Assembly (NCBI GenBank): GCA_016198885.1
Contig: JACQHV010000151.1
Span: 1 to 5,843 of the forward strand
Length of the DNA stretch: 5,843 nucleotides
Reading direction: 5' to 3'
Source: Gammaproteobacteria bacterium
GTDB taxonomy: Bacteria > Pseudomonadota > Gammaproteobacteria > Eutrophobiales > Eutrophobiaceae
Part shown: one piece after another, positions 1 to 5,790 of the stretch
Numbering within the stretch: position 1 is the first letter of the stretch
Layout of the letters: the number at the start of each line of letters is the position of its first letter
Program-made: the position numbers and the translations under genes
Notes under the pieces: generated by a model
What the model was told of the DNA's origin: nothing
What the model saw: only the letters and a program-made list of their open reading frames with translations
Databases searched by the model: none

Positions 1-28
1 GATCAGGGGCTAGGGGCTAGGAATCAGG
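1..28. repeat. Heptamer tandem repeat, left arm of an inverted repeat
   Basis: Two copies of AGGGGCT (5-11 and 12-18) are followed by AGG and a degenerate tail. The reverse complement resembles the TAGTCCC repeat at 106-121, so the two blocks form an imperfect inverted pair about 60 bases apart. The repeat begins at the window edge and may continue outside it. No coding potential is seen. Its role is unknown; intergenic repeats of this kind are common in proteobacteria. Confidence 0.6.
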
Positions 29-86
29 TCAATGGATTGTTTTCTTTGCATTCCGCTATTCAGTTAACGTTCTCGAATCTTAATCC

Positions 87-121
87 GATCCTTGATCCCA
101 ATCTCTAGTCCCTAGTCCCTA
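87..121. repeat. Heptamer tandem repeat, right arm of an inverted repeat
   Basis: Two copies of TAGTCCC (106-112 and 113-119) follow a GATCC/GATCCC-containing stretch. Read on the minus strand it gives TAGGGACTAGGGACTAG, close to the left arm CAGGGGCTAGGGGCTAG. It starts four bases past the DUF1244 stop codon, so it lies in the 3' UTR of that gene and could fold with the left arm in its transcript. It lacks a run of T after a compact stem, so it is not called a terminator. Confidence 0.6.
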
Positions 122-125
122 TTTT

Positions 126-389
126 TCACATCTCTTTCTTTTCTTCCTTCTGATATTTTTCCTTCCATTCCGAATAAGGCATACCGTAAATGATCTCCTT
201 CGCCTGTTCATAATCCATCTTGATACCACGCTCTTCCGCAGCAGCGAGATACCACTTCGAAAGACAATTCCGGCAAAATCCGGCCAGGTCCATCAAATCT
301 AAATTCTGTACTTCCGTATGTTCTCTCAGGTGAGAAACCAGTCTGCGAAAGGCGGCGGCCTCAAGTTCAATACGCGTCTTTTCGTCCAA
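126..389 (-). CDS. DUF1244 family small protein
   Basis: This is an 87-residue cytosolic protein of unknown function. It matches the DUF1244 family from memory along almost its whole length. The core is FRRLVSHLREHTEVQNLDLM (residues 14-33), followed by LAGFCRNCLSKWY with two cysteines, and near the C terminus YGMPYSEWK with YQKE after it. The length is close to that usual for the family, and the tail is rich in Lys and Glu. The start is TTG at 389-387: an in-frame TAA lies two codons upstream, there is no earlier ATG/GTG/TTG, and a strong GGAGGA sits 5 bases upstream. The gene is transcribed divergently from ndh and stands alone here. The two cysteines suggest metal binding or a redox role, but this is inference. 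Family assignment is confident; function is not known. Confidence 0.85.
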   Translation of the reverse strand: MDEKTRIELEAAAFRRLVSHLREHTEVQNLDLMDLAGFCRNCLSKWYLAAAEERGIKMDYEQAKEIIYGMPYSEWKEKYQKEEKKEM

Positions 390-394
390 ATTTA

Positions 395-400
395 TCCTCC
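395..400 (-). promoter_or_regulatory. Ribosome binding site fixing a TTG start
   Basis: GGAGGA on the minus strand lies 5 bases before TTG at 389-387. With the in-frame TAA between this site and the start region, it leaves TTG as the only sensible start for the DUF1244 protein. Confidence 0.75.
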
Positions 401-437
401 GTATATATTCTGTACAATATGAAGATCGTCATAAAAA

Positions 438-468
438 AGATATTATATCTCCATATAAATAACAACAA
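438..468 (-). promoter_or_regulatory. Possible promoter for the DUF1244 gene with overlapping palindrome
   Basis: On the minus strand, TATAAT (442-447) is preceded by TTGTTG (463-468) with a short 15-base spacer. This would place transcription start roughly 45 bases before the TTG codon. A perfect palindrome AGATAT-T-ATATCT (438-450) covers the -10 box and could be an operator, although the region is AT-rich and chance is possible. Short spacing lowers the confidence. Confidence 0.3.
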
Positions 469-556
469 ATACTTATTTAAATTCTGGATTTTATTTTACT
501 TCCAGTGAACCCGAAAAATATCATTGGTGTCCAGTACATTCCGTTTTCAATAAATA

Positions 557-1885
557 ATGAATAATAAATCAAATCTGCATCATGTCATTATCGTTGGTGG
601 CGGCGCGGGCGGTCTGGAACTGGCGACGCAGCTTGGTGATAAATATGGCAGGAAAAAAAAGGCGGCCATTACGCTTGTTGATTGTAACCTGACCCATCTA
701 TGGAAACCCTTATTGCATGAGGTTGCTGCAGGTTCGCTGAATTCGCATGAAGATGAATTGAGTTATATGGCCCAGAGTTACTGGCACCATTTCACATTTC
801 GACTGGGCAGGATGGATCGTCTTGATCGGACCAAAAAGGTAATCAGTCTGGCCCCGACACTGGATGAGCATGGTGTGGAATATATCCCGCGGCGCACCTT
901 TTCATACGATACGCTGATTATTGGTGTCGGCAGTATAACCAATGATTTTAATATCCCCGGAGTGCGTGAACATTGCATGGTTCTGGACACACAACAACAG
1001 GCTGACCGTTTTCATCAGATGATGTTGAGAAACTACTACGCCGCACATACCCAGAAAGAACCTCTGCGGGAAGGACAATTACATATAGCAATTGCCGGGG
1101 CCGGGGCAACGGGAGTGGAATTATCGGCAGAGCTGCACGAAGCCACCCGGCAGGTTGTTGAATTCGGTCTGGACAGGATAAGACCCGCCGATGTGAAGAT
1201 CACTATAATTGAGGCCTCTGAACAAATTCTGCCTGCATTGCCTGAGCGATTATCACAACTGACAGTAAAGGCCCTGCATAATCTTGATATACAGCTTTAT
1301 ACGGGCCAGCGTGTAACCAGGGCAACAGCGGAAGGTTTTCATACACATAACGACCTGTTCATCCCGGCCGAGATCAAGGTATGGGCAGCGGGGGTTAAAG
1401 CGCCTGATTTTCTTCAGGAACTCGATGGCCTTGAAACTAACAAGATCAATCAATTAATGGTAATGCCCACGTTACAAACGACACAGGATGAAAATATCTT
1501 CGCCTTCGGCGATTGCGCTGCCTGTCCGATGAACGGTGATGGGAAAACTGTACCTCCACGCGCCCAGGCGGCGCACCAACAGGCTTCCCTATTGATAAAA
1601 ACCTTACAACGACGTCTCAATAATGAATCATTACCCGGTTATCGCTATATTGATTATGGTTCACTCATTAACATGAGCCGGTACTCGACAGTCGGTAATC
1701 TGATGGGAAACCTGATGGGCAGGATATCCGGCAATTTTATGATTGAAGGCATATTGGCGCGCCTGGTTTACCTGTCTCTCCATAAAATGCATCAATTGGC
1801 ATTGCATGGCTTTGTACGGGTCACGCTATCAACAATAGCAAATCTCCTGACCCGCAAGACCAGACCGAGGATGAAATTACACTGA
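557..1885 (+). CDS. ndh: Type II NADH:quinone oxidoreductase (NDH-2)
   Basis: A single-polypeptide FAD enzyme on the inner membrane that passes electrons from NADH to quinone without pumping protons. The 442 residues match E. coli Ndh (about 434). The first Rossmann fold has GGGAGG at 14-19 with D42 ending the second strand (FAD). The second has GAGATG at 181-186 with acidic E219, as expected for NADH rather than NADPH. FAFGD at 315-319 binds FAD, and AQAAHQ at 336-341 fits the NDH-2 quinone-site pattern AQxAxQ. The amphipathic C terminus (about 400-437, with SLHKMHQLALHG) resembles the Ndh membrane anchor. The start is ATG 557: an in-frame TAA at 551-553 rules out anything earlier, and the FAD motif rules out anything much later. 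No Shine-Dalgarno sequence is visible. It is divergent from the DUF1244 gene and convergent with the SRPBCC gene. The assignment is secure. Confidence 0.94.
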   Translation: MNNKSNLHHVIIVGGGAGGLELATQLGDKYGRKKKAAITLVDCNLTHLWKPLLHEVAAGSLNSHEDELSYMAQSYWHHFTFRLGRMDRLDRTKKVISLAPTLDEHGVEYIPRRTFSYDTLIIGVGSITNDFNIPGVREHCMVLDTQQQADRFHQMMLRNYYAAHTQKEPLREGQLHIAIAGAGATGVELSAELHEATRQVVEFGLDRIRPADVKITIIEASEQILPALPERLSQLTVKALHNLDIQLYTGQRVTRATAEGFHTHNDLFIPAEIKVWAAGVKAPDFLQELDGLETNKINQLMVMPTLQTTQDENIFAFGDCAACPMNGDGKTVPPRAQAAHQQASLLIKTLQRRLNNESLPGYRYIDYGSLINMSRYSTVGNLMGNLMGRISGNFMIEGILARLVYLSLHKMHQLALHGFVRVTLSTIANLLTRKTRPRMKLH

Positions 1886-1887
1886 AC

Positions 1888-1941
1888 CGTATTTCGTTAT
1901 TCGTGAAGCGTATCTCGTAAAACAGCCACTTAACGTTTCAC
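1888..1941. repeat. Degenerate CGTATYTCGT repeats in the convergent gap
   Basis: CGTATTTCGT (1888-1897) and CGTATCTCGT (1909-1918) match at 9 of 10 bases with a 21-base period. Related pieces (TTCGTGAAG, CGTTTCAC) lie between and after them. GTGAAGCG (1903-1910) can pair with CGTTTCAC (1934-1941), with one G-T pair and a 23-base loop. No T-run follows on either strand, so a clear terminator for ndh or the opposing operon is not seen. It looks like an intergenic repeat remnant. Confidence 0.4.
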
Positions 1942-1976
1942 AAAAAGTATAAGCGGTGATATTCAGTTTAAAAACG

Positions 1977-2390
1977 TCAGGCACCAAACATCTTTTTCAG
2001 ATTATCAAAACCTGCCTGATATATTCCCTGAATTACCTTGATCGCATCACTCTCTGTAGCTCCTTCAGCGTTAAATTCACTGGACCATTCAACATTTGTC
2101 TTGCCACCACCTGCGTCCTTGACACGTATAGTTGCAGTATAATTTGCAACAGGTAATGGACTATTGACAATCGAATAGGTATAGAGATGCTCATCTTCAT
2201 CCAGTTTTTCCAGTTTCTCGGTGATCGTACCGCCACCAACGAGATTGAGTTTCCTCATAGTACCGTTTTTTTCCAGTTTGCTTTTCTCGACAGCCGGATG
2301 CCAATCCGGTAATGCATTAAATCCACCAATGAGCTCCCATACTTCTTCTGGCGAAACATTCAAATTAGTCGACATACTTACTTTTGCCAT
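1977..2390 (-). CDS. SRPBCC family (polyketide cyclase-like, MxaD-like) protein
   Basis: A 137-residue single-domain protein of the SRPBCC/START-like fold, which forms a deep hydrophobic pocket. Family-typical pieces are VSPEEVWELIGGFNALPDWHP (about 12-32), the GGGTITEKLEKLDEDE stretch (52-67), YTYSIVNSPLPVANY (70-84) and a long C-terminal helix (about 114-134). No signal peptide or membrane segment is seen, so it should be cytosolic. The ligand is unknown. Some relatives, such as MxaD, are linked to methanol dehydrogenase clusters, which is suggestive next to pqqA but not diagnostic. The ATG at 2390 has a GGGAG site (2398-2402) 7 bases upstream. It starts 26 bases after the response regulator stop, in the same orientation, so it is probably the third gene of the kinase/regulator operon. 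It may sense a ligand for the system or be a downstream target. Fold confident, role unknown. Confidence 0.85.
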   Translation of the reverse strand: MAKVSMSTNLNVSPEEVWELIGGFNALPDWHPAVEKSKLEKNGTMRKLNLVGGGTITEKLEKLDEDEHLYTYSIVNSPLPVANYTATIRVKDAGGGKTNVEWSSEFNAEGATESDAIKVIQGIYQAGFDNLKKMFGA

Positions 2391-2416
2391 AACTTTTCTC
2401 CCATTACCAATATTTA

Positions 2417-3835
2417 TTATAAATCGTATTTTTTCATACGATATCTTAATGCCATACGAGTTACACCCAGTTCACGTGCTGCTTTGGATACATTTCTACC
2501 TGTGCGTTCCAACGCCTGTTTGATCAGCATTAGCTCCGCAGAACTTAATGTCAAATCATCCAGTTTTTCATTTATTTCTGACACAGCGGCAGATGGCCGT
2601 GAAGATAAGGACAGTGAGTCAACTGCCAATTCTCCTCCTCCAGTCAACAACACAGCACGTTCAATCAGGTGTTTCATCTCACGCACATTACCCGGCCATG
2701 AATAATTCCTGATTGCCTGTTCTGCGGTTTTGCTAAAAGTTACATTTTTCAAACCATAACGTTTGACGGTCTGTGTTGCAAAATACTGTGCAAGGATCAT
2801 GCTGTCATTATTTCTTTCGCGTAAAGGTGGCAATTCAATACTTAGCACATTTATACGGTAGTAAAGATCAGACCGGAATTCACCTCTATTTATCAGTTCA
2901 TTAATATTCCGGTTCGTCGCCGCAATAAACCATGCAGCAACAGGACGTTCCTGCGTCGTACCAACACGTCTTAAAATCCTGCGTTCAAGTACGGAAAGTA
3001 GTTTGGATTGCAGGCCAGGGGGTAACTCGCCAATTTCGTCCAGAAATAATATCCCGTCTTCTGCCGCCTCTATCAGGCCGGTACGCGCGACATGTGCATT
3101 GGTAAATGCCCCTTTTTCATGGCCGAATAATTCAGCTTCAATCAGATCCTTGGGCAGAGAGGCACAATCTACATGCACATAGGGTTTGTCTTTACGACTA
3201 CTATTGGCGTGTAACAATTTCGCAACAACATCCTTACCCGTCCCCGTTTCACCCAGGATTAATACTGTAGGTGGGATGGAATCGGAGGTTTGGGTCAGGC
3301 GGCCAATTTGTTTTACCTGCTCCCGTATTGCAATTACGGCCTGACATTCGCCGAGAAAATCCACGCCTTCGGCAGCATGTTGCTCACGTTTGGTTGAATA
3401 AGTCAGTTTTCTTGTCAGTTCACTTTTATCCAGCACTTTTTCAACATTGACAATAAGTTCATTCAAATCCACCGGTTTTTTCAGATAATCAGAAGCGCCA
3501 AGTTTCATTGCCGAAACGGCATCCTCCAGTTCACCATAAGCTGACATCACCAGAACTGCCGCATTCGAATTGTATTTATTTCTGATATCGGACAGAAAAT
3601 CCAGACCTGAACCATCCGGTAGGCGCATGTCAAGCAGAATCATGTCAGGTGATGATTTCTGGAACATTTCAACAGCTGTTTTCAAATTACCTGCAATCTG
3701 GCTTTTATAACCCGATCGTGCCAGCTGTTTTTGTACTGCCTTTGCGAAAACGTTTTCATCCTCAACTATCAATATTTGTTTTTCGAGCACAGGCACTTTC
3801 ATGGAGGTCACGGGTATATGAATATCCTGTTTCAT
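2417..3835 (-). CDS. Sigma-54-dependent response regulator (NtrC family)
   Basis: A 472-residue cytoplasmic transcription activator. The receiver domain (about 19-137) has E25/D26, phosphoacceptor D69, S98 and K120. The AAA+ domain (about 160-397) has Walker A GETGTGK 195-201, Walker B ILFLDE 262-267, sensor I ATN 306-308, arginines R321 and R327 in FRSDLYYR, and sensor II PGNVRE 381-386. A Fis-type helix-turn-helix closes the protein (about 433-470, GRNVSKAARELGVTRMALRY). The oddity is the sigma-54 contact loop, residues 242-247: GAFTNA instead of GAFTGA (codon AAT at 3098-3100). ATG 3835 overlaps the kinase stop as ATGA and has AGGAGG 7 bases upstream, so the pair is translationally coupled. 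It probably acts with the upstream kinase on a -24/-12 promoter; the nearest good one precedes pqqA. Class certain, target inferred. Confidence 0.93.
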   Translation of the reverse strand: MKQDIHIPVTSMKVPVLEKQILIVEDENVFAKAVQKQLARSGYKSQIAGNLKTAVEMFQKSSPDMILLDMRLPDGSGLDFLSDIRNKYNSNAAVLVMSAYGELEDAVSAMKLGASDYLKKPVDLNELIVNVEKVLDKSELTRKLTYSTKREQHAAEGVDFLGECQAVIAIREQVKQIGRLTQTSDSIPPTVLILGETGTGKDVVAKLLHANSSRKDKPYVHVDCASLPKDLIEAELFGHEKGAFTNAHVARTGLIEAAEDGILFLDEIGELPPGLQSKLLSVLERRILRRVGTTQERPVAAWFIAATNRNINELINRGEFRSDLYYRINVLSIELPPLRERNNDSMILAQYFATQTVKRYGLKNVTFSKTAEQAIRNYSWPGNVREMKHLIERAVLLTGGGELAVDSLSLSSRPSAAVSEINEKLDDLTLSSAELMLIKQALERTGRNVSKAARELGVTRMALRYRMKKYDL

Positions 3836-5304
3836 GCTTCCACCTCCTCAATAACTCTGATCGGTGCCACGATTATTGCTGTTGTTCCCATCCCTGTTGT
3901 TGTATCAAATTTCAGTATCCAGCCATGTTGTTGACAAATCTTGAAAGCAATGGGGATTCCCAGACCGGTACCAAAACGTTTGTTGCTCGGACCCGGGGCA
4001 AGCTCCCTCGGTTTGGGATCAAAAGGCAGTCCCGGACCATTGTCCTTGATTTGAATCTCCAGATTTGTTTCTTTTTTCACCAGCTCTACTACCAGCGCTG
4101 ATAAATCTGAAGATGCATCAATGGCATTGGCTAGTAAGGCATAAATCGCCTGTTCCATTAAATCCGGATCTGCATTGAGGCGTAAATCATTTTTCCAGCC
4201 GATTTTTTCAATTCGAATATGTTTTTCCTCCAGTCTCGGTTTCAGTAATGAAATTGCTGCTTCTATCATTTCACTGGCATATACCAGTCTGTAGTTTGGC
4301 TTTAATGGATGCAGATATGACACAAGTGCATTTACCCATCTTCCCAGACGATCAATGGTTTCCAGTATCGCCTGCCTGCACTCCTTTAATTCTGTGATAT
4401 CAACCACATCATCCAATACCTGCGCCGTTGCACGGATACTGGCCAATGGATTGCGGATATTATGCGCAATCACCGGAACAAGCGCGCCGAGCGCAGCTTG
4501 TTTCTCACTTTCCACGAGGGCATGACGGCTTGCTTCAAGATCATTGGCCATACCGTTAATTGTTTGAGCCAACTCCGAAACTTCTTCCACTCCTCGCGCG
4601 GGTATTTTGTAATCCAGTTGGCCATGACTGATAATTTGCGCCCCTTCAATTACATGAGACATGGGTTTGATAAAATCCTTGTTCAGGGTATGGCGTGCAT
4701 AGAGAACCAGCATGATTGCCAATACCAGTGGAATCGGAATAATGATCGGCGCATAGCGAGTCCAGCGTTCGAGTATCTGATCAAGGGCCTTATGCTTGTC
4801 GGTCAATAATGATTTCATTTCCTGGTATTCGCTCTCGAATCTTCCTACCATGCCCTGAGCAAACCGTGGATCCAGTATTTTCATCTGGACCTGACGGCTG
4901 ACCATATAGGGATCAGTAAAGATTTTGTTCATATCTTTTTGTATCTCACGGTATGAACCCTGAAGATCATGTATTGCCTGATCTTCATCATGAGAGCCTG
5001 AATTCCGCATCAGTGTATTAAATTCCTTGTCGATGCTGCGTGAATATTCACCATAAAGTTCCAGTGCCTTCATATCTTCCAGTAATCTGGCTCGAATCGC
5101 AGTTTGAATTTGCCGGAACAGCTCCCCGCGTATATGTTCTGTGCCATAAACCAGATTATTGATCCGGACAGATTCGGCAGAATATTGCTGCCAGAAATAC
5201 GCCGCCAACCCTCCAAGCAGGCCGGTAACGGTAACTAAAAATAAAAAGGCGATTTCATGGATAATCAGGAGATTTCTTAATGAATTGGGGCGCTTGATTA
5301 ACAT
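3832..5304 (-). CDS. Membrane sensor histidine kinase with HAMP domain
   Basis: A 490-residue inner-membrane kinase and probable partner of the next gene's regulator. TM1 lies at about 12-37 and TM2 at about 184-203. They flank a roughly 145-residue, mostly helical periplasmic domain rich in charged residues, which I cannot tie to a named ligand domain beyond a four-helix-bundle look. HAMP follows (about 204-257), then HisKA with H281 in AHNIRNPLASI, and the HATPase domain with N-box N393 (LLANAIDAS), G1 DNGPG 421-425 and G2 GTGLG 445-449. The residue after the phosphoacceptor is N282 rather than the usual acidic residue. The ATG at 5304 is the only start that keeps TM1; its Shine-Dalgarno is weak. 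The last bases overlap the regulator start (ATGA). The gene is divergent from pqqA across 281 bases. Signal unknown. Confidence 0.93.
   Translation of the reverse strand: MLIKRPNSLRNLLIIHEIAFLFLVTVTGLLGGLAAYFWQQYSAESVRINNLVYGTEHIRGELFRQIQTAIRARLLEDMKALELYGEYSRSIDKEFNTLMRNSGSHDEDQAIHDLQGSYREIQKDMNKIFTDPYMVSRQVQMKILDPRFAQGMVGRFESEYQEMKSLLTDKHKALDQILERWTRYAPIIIPIPLVLAIMLVLYARHTLNKDFIKPMSHVIEGAQIISHGQLDYKIPARGVEEVSELAQTINGMANDLEASRHALVESEKQAALGALVPVIAHNIRNPLASIRATAQVLDDVVDITELKECRQAILETIDRLGRWVNALVSYLHPLKPNYRLVYASEMIEAAISLLKPRLEEKHIRIEKIGWKNDLRLNADPDLMEQAIYALLANAIDASSDLSALVVELVKKETNLEIQIKDNGPGLPFDPKPRELAPGPSNKRFGTGLGIPIAFKICQQHGWILKFDTTTGMGTTAIIVAPIRVIEEVEA
3843..3848 (-). promoter_or_regulatory. 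Ribosome binding site of the response regulator
   Basis: AGGAGG on the minus strand, 7 bases before ATG 3835, lies inside the last codons of the kinase gene (the EEVEA tail). It decides in favour of this ATG over the internal ATG at residue 12. Confidence 0.75.
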
Positions 5305-5354
5305 GATGTGAGTATAACTGATGGTATAGGTGGTTCATATAGACCAGATTTTGG

Positions 5355-5368
5355 ATGGCATCAGCCAT
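5355..5368. promoter_or_regulatory. Candidate upstream activator dyad
   Basis: A perfect dyad ATGGC-ATCA-GCCAT is centred about 153 bases upstream of the predicted pqqA transcription start. Sigma-54 activators usually bind dyads 80-200 bases upstream, so the position suits the neighbouring regulator. It could equally serve the divergent kinase promoter for autoregulation. Only one clear copy is seen, which keeps confidence low. Confidence 0.3.
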
Positions 5369-5426
5369 TTCTGTTCTGGTGCTATTGTGCAAAGTCGTAA
5401 AATTCAGGCCTTATAACATTGTTGCA

Positions 5427-5455
5427 ATTATATATATCTAATTGATTTATAATAA
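5427..5455 (-). promoter_or_regulatory. Possible sigma-70 promoter for the kinase operon
   Basis: On the minus strand, TTATTA (5450-5455), a 17-base spacer and TATAAT (5427-5432) could start the kinase/regulator/SRPBCC transcript about 115 bases before its ATG. The -10 is perfect and the -35 weak. The region is very AT-rich, and a CAATTA-N8-TAATTG dyad (5425-5444) overlaps the -10. Confidence 0.3.
5435..5447. promoter_or_regulatory. Candidate IHF site
   Basis: TATCTAATTGATT matches the reversed IHF consensus YAANNNNTTGATW with one mismatch. It sits about 40-50 bases upstream of the -24 element, between it and the candidate activator dyad, where IHF bends DNA at many sigma-54 promoters. AT-rich context makes a chance match possible. 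Confidence 0.35.
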
Positions 5456-5488
5456 TATTTTATGATGTTTACGCTTTTAGATACAAAA

Positions 5489-5504
5489 TGGTACAAATCC
5501 TGCT
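5489..5504 (+). promoter_or_regulatory. Sigma-54 (-24/-12) promoter of pqqA
   Basis: TGGTAC (5489-5494), a 5-base spacer and CTGCT (5500-5504) match TGGCAC-N5-TTGCW with one change in each box. The invariant GG and GC are exactly 10 bases apart. Transcription would start near 5515, giving a leader of about 70 bases before pqqA. A sigma-54 activator is encoded in the divergent operon next door. Confidence 0.7.
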
Positions 5505-5529
5505 TCACAATGGGCGTAGTTTGAATGAA

Positions 5530-5552
5530 GTACCCCAGATTATTTCGGGTAC
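5530..5552 (+). promoter_or_regulatory. GTACCC/GGGTAC dyad in the pqqA leader
   Basis: GTACCC (5530-5535) and GGGTAC (5547-5552) form a perfect 6-bp inverted repeat with an 11-base centre, inside the predicted 5' UTR. It could be an RNA hairpin that protects or controls the small mRNA, or a DNA site for a regulator just downstream of the promoter. It is not a terminator, because A-rich sequence follows it. Confidence 0.4.
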
Positions 5553-5573
5553 AAAAACTTTTAACTTATTACT

Positions 5574-5577
5574 GAGG
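5574..5577 (+). promoter_or_regulatory. Ribosome binding site of pqqA
   Basis: GAGG (within TGAGGA) lies 8 bases before the ATG at 5586. This good spacing supports translation of the short reading frame. Confidence 0.75.
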
Positions 5578-5585
5578 ATAAAATC

Positions 5586-5660
5586 ATGAAATGGGATACT
5601 CCATCATATAGCGACATCCGCTTTGGCTTCGAAGTCACCATGTACATCAACAACAAGTAA
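5586..5660 (+). CDS. pqqA: PQQ precursor peptide PqqA
   Basis: A 24-residue ribosomal peptide that is the substrate for PQQ synthesis. In this pathway the radical SAM enzyme PqqE, with chaperone PqqD, links a Glu and a Tyr spaced E-x-x-x-Y, and the linked pair is then cut out and oxidised to PQQ. Here these are E16 and Y20 in FGFEVTMY (13-20). The peptide starts MKW and ends NNK, with a Pro at 6 and DIR at 10-12. This matches the short 23-24-residue PqqA type, such as Acinetobacter and Klebsiella, as remembered. It has a good Shine-Dalgarno, a -24/-12 promoter upstream and a strong hairpin downstream. The gene is shorter than usual gene-calling limits. No pqqB start is seen in the remaining 183 bases, so it is either a solitary copy or separated from the rest of the operon. 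Confidence 0.93.
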   Translation: MKWDTPSYSDIRFGFEVTMYINNK

Positions 5661-5683
5661 TGTACTGACTTTAAATGCTAGCT

Positions 5684-5713
5684 ATAAGGGGCCATCAGGC
5701 CCCTTATTTATTT
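5684..5713 (+). terminator. Intrinsic terminator/attenuator after pqqA
   Basis: A perfect 10-bp stem, ATAAGGGGCC (5684-5693) with GGCCCCTTAT (5698-5707), has an ATCA tetraloop and a TTTATTT tail. It begins 23 bases past the pqqA stop. It would give a short transcript of about 200 bases carrying only pqqA, or act as an attenuator that makes pqqA mRNA more abundant than any downstream pqq genes. Confidence 0.85.
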
Positions 5714-5790
5714 CATCTGGTTGCTGGTTACTAGAACCTATCTCAAAATTGATTTACAGCATTTTTTGACAGAACCAATAACTGACAACA

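Noticed and set aside
1..121. CRISPR array suggested by repeated units
   Set aside because: Units are 7 bases, directly tandem without spacers, and only two per arm. No cas genes are present.
484..505. CTGGA-N12-TCCAG dyad upstream of ndh as a regulator site
   Set aside because: Only 5-base arms with a 12-base gap in AT-rich DNA. No match to FNR, ArcA or another known operator can be supported.
1903..1941. Hairpin GTGAAGCG/CGTTTCAC as shared terminator of the convergent genes
   Set aside because: It has a 23-base loop, contains a G-T pair, and no T-run follows on either strand. Better described as part of a repeat.
3649..4101. 150-residue plus-strand open frame opposite the kinase/regulator junction
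   Set aside because: It lies fully antisense to two well-supported genes, its product is Cys-, Phe- and Ser-rich with no family resemblance, and it has no fitting ribosome site. It is a shadow frame.
4462..4809. 115-residue plus-strand open frame inside the kinase gene
   Set aside because: It is antisense to the HAMP and HisKA coding region, with no recognisable domain.
5378..5392. Second sigma-54-like site, TGGTGC...TGC
   Set aside because: The GG and GC are 9 bases apart rather than the 10 that sigma-54 requires, and the site is far from pqqA.
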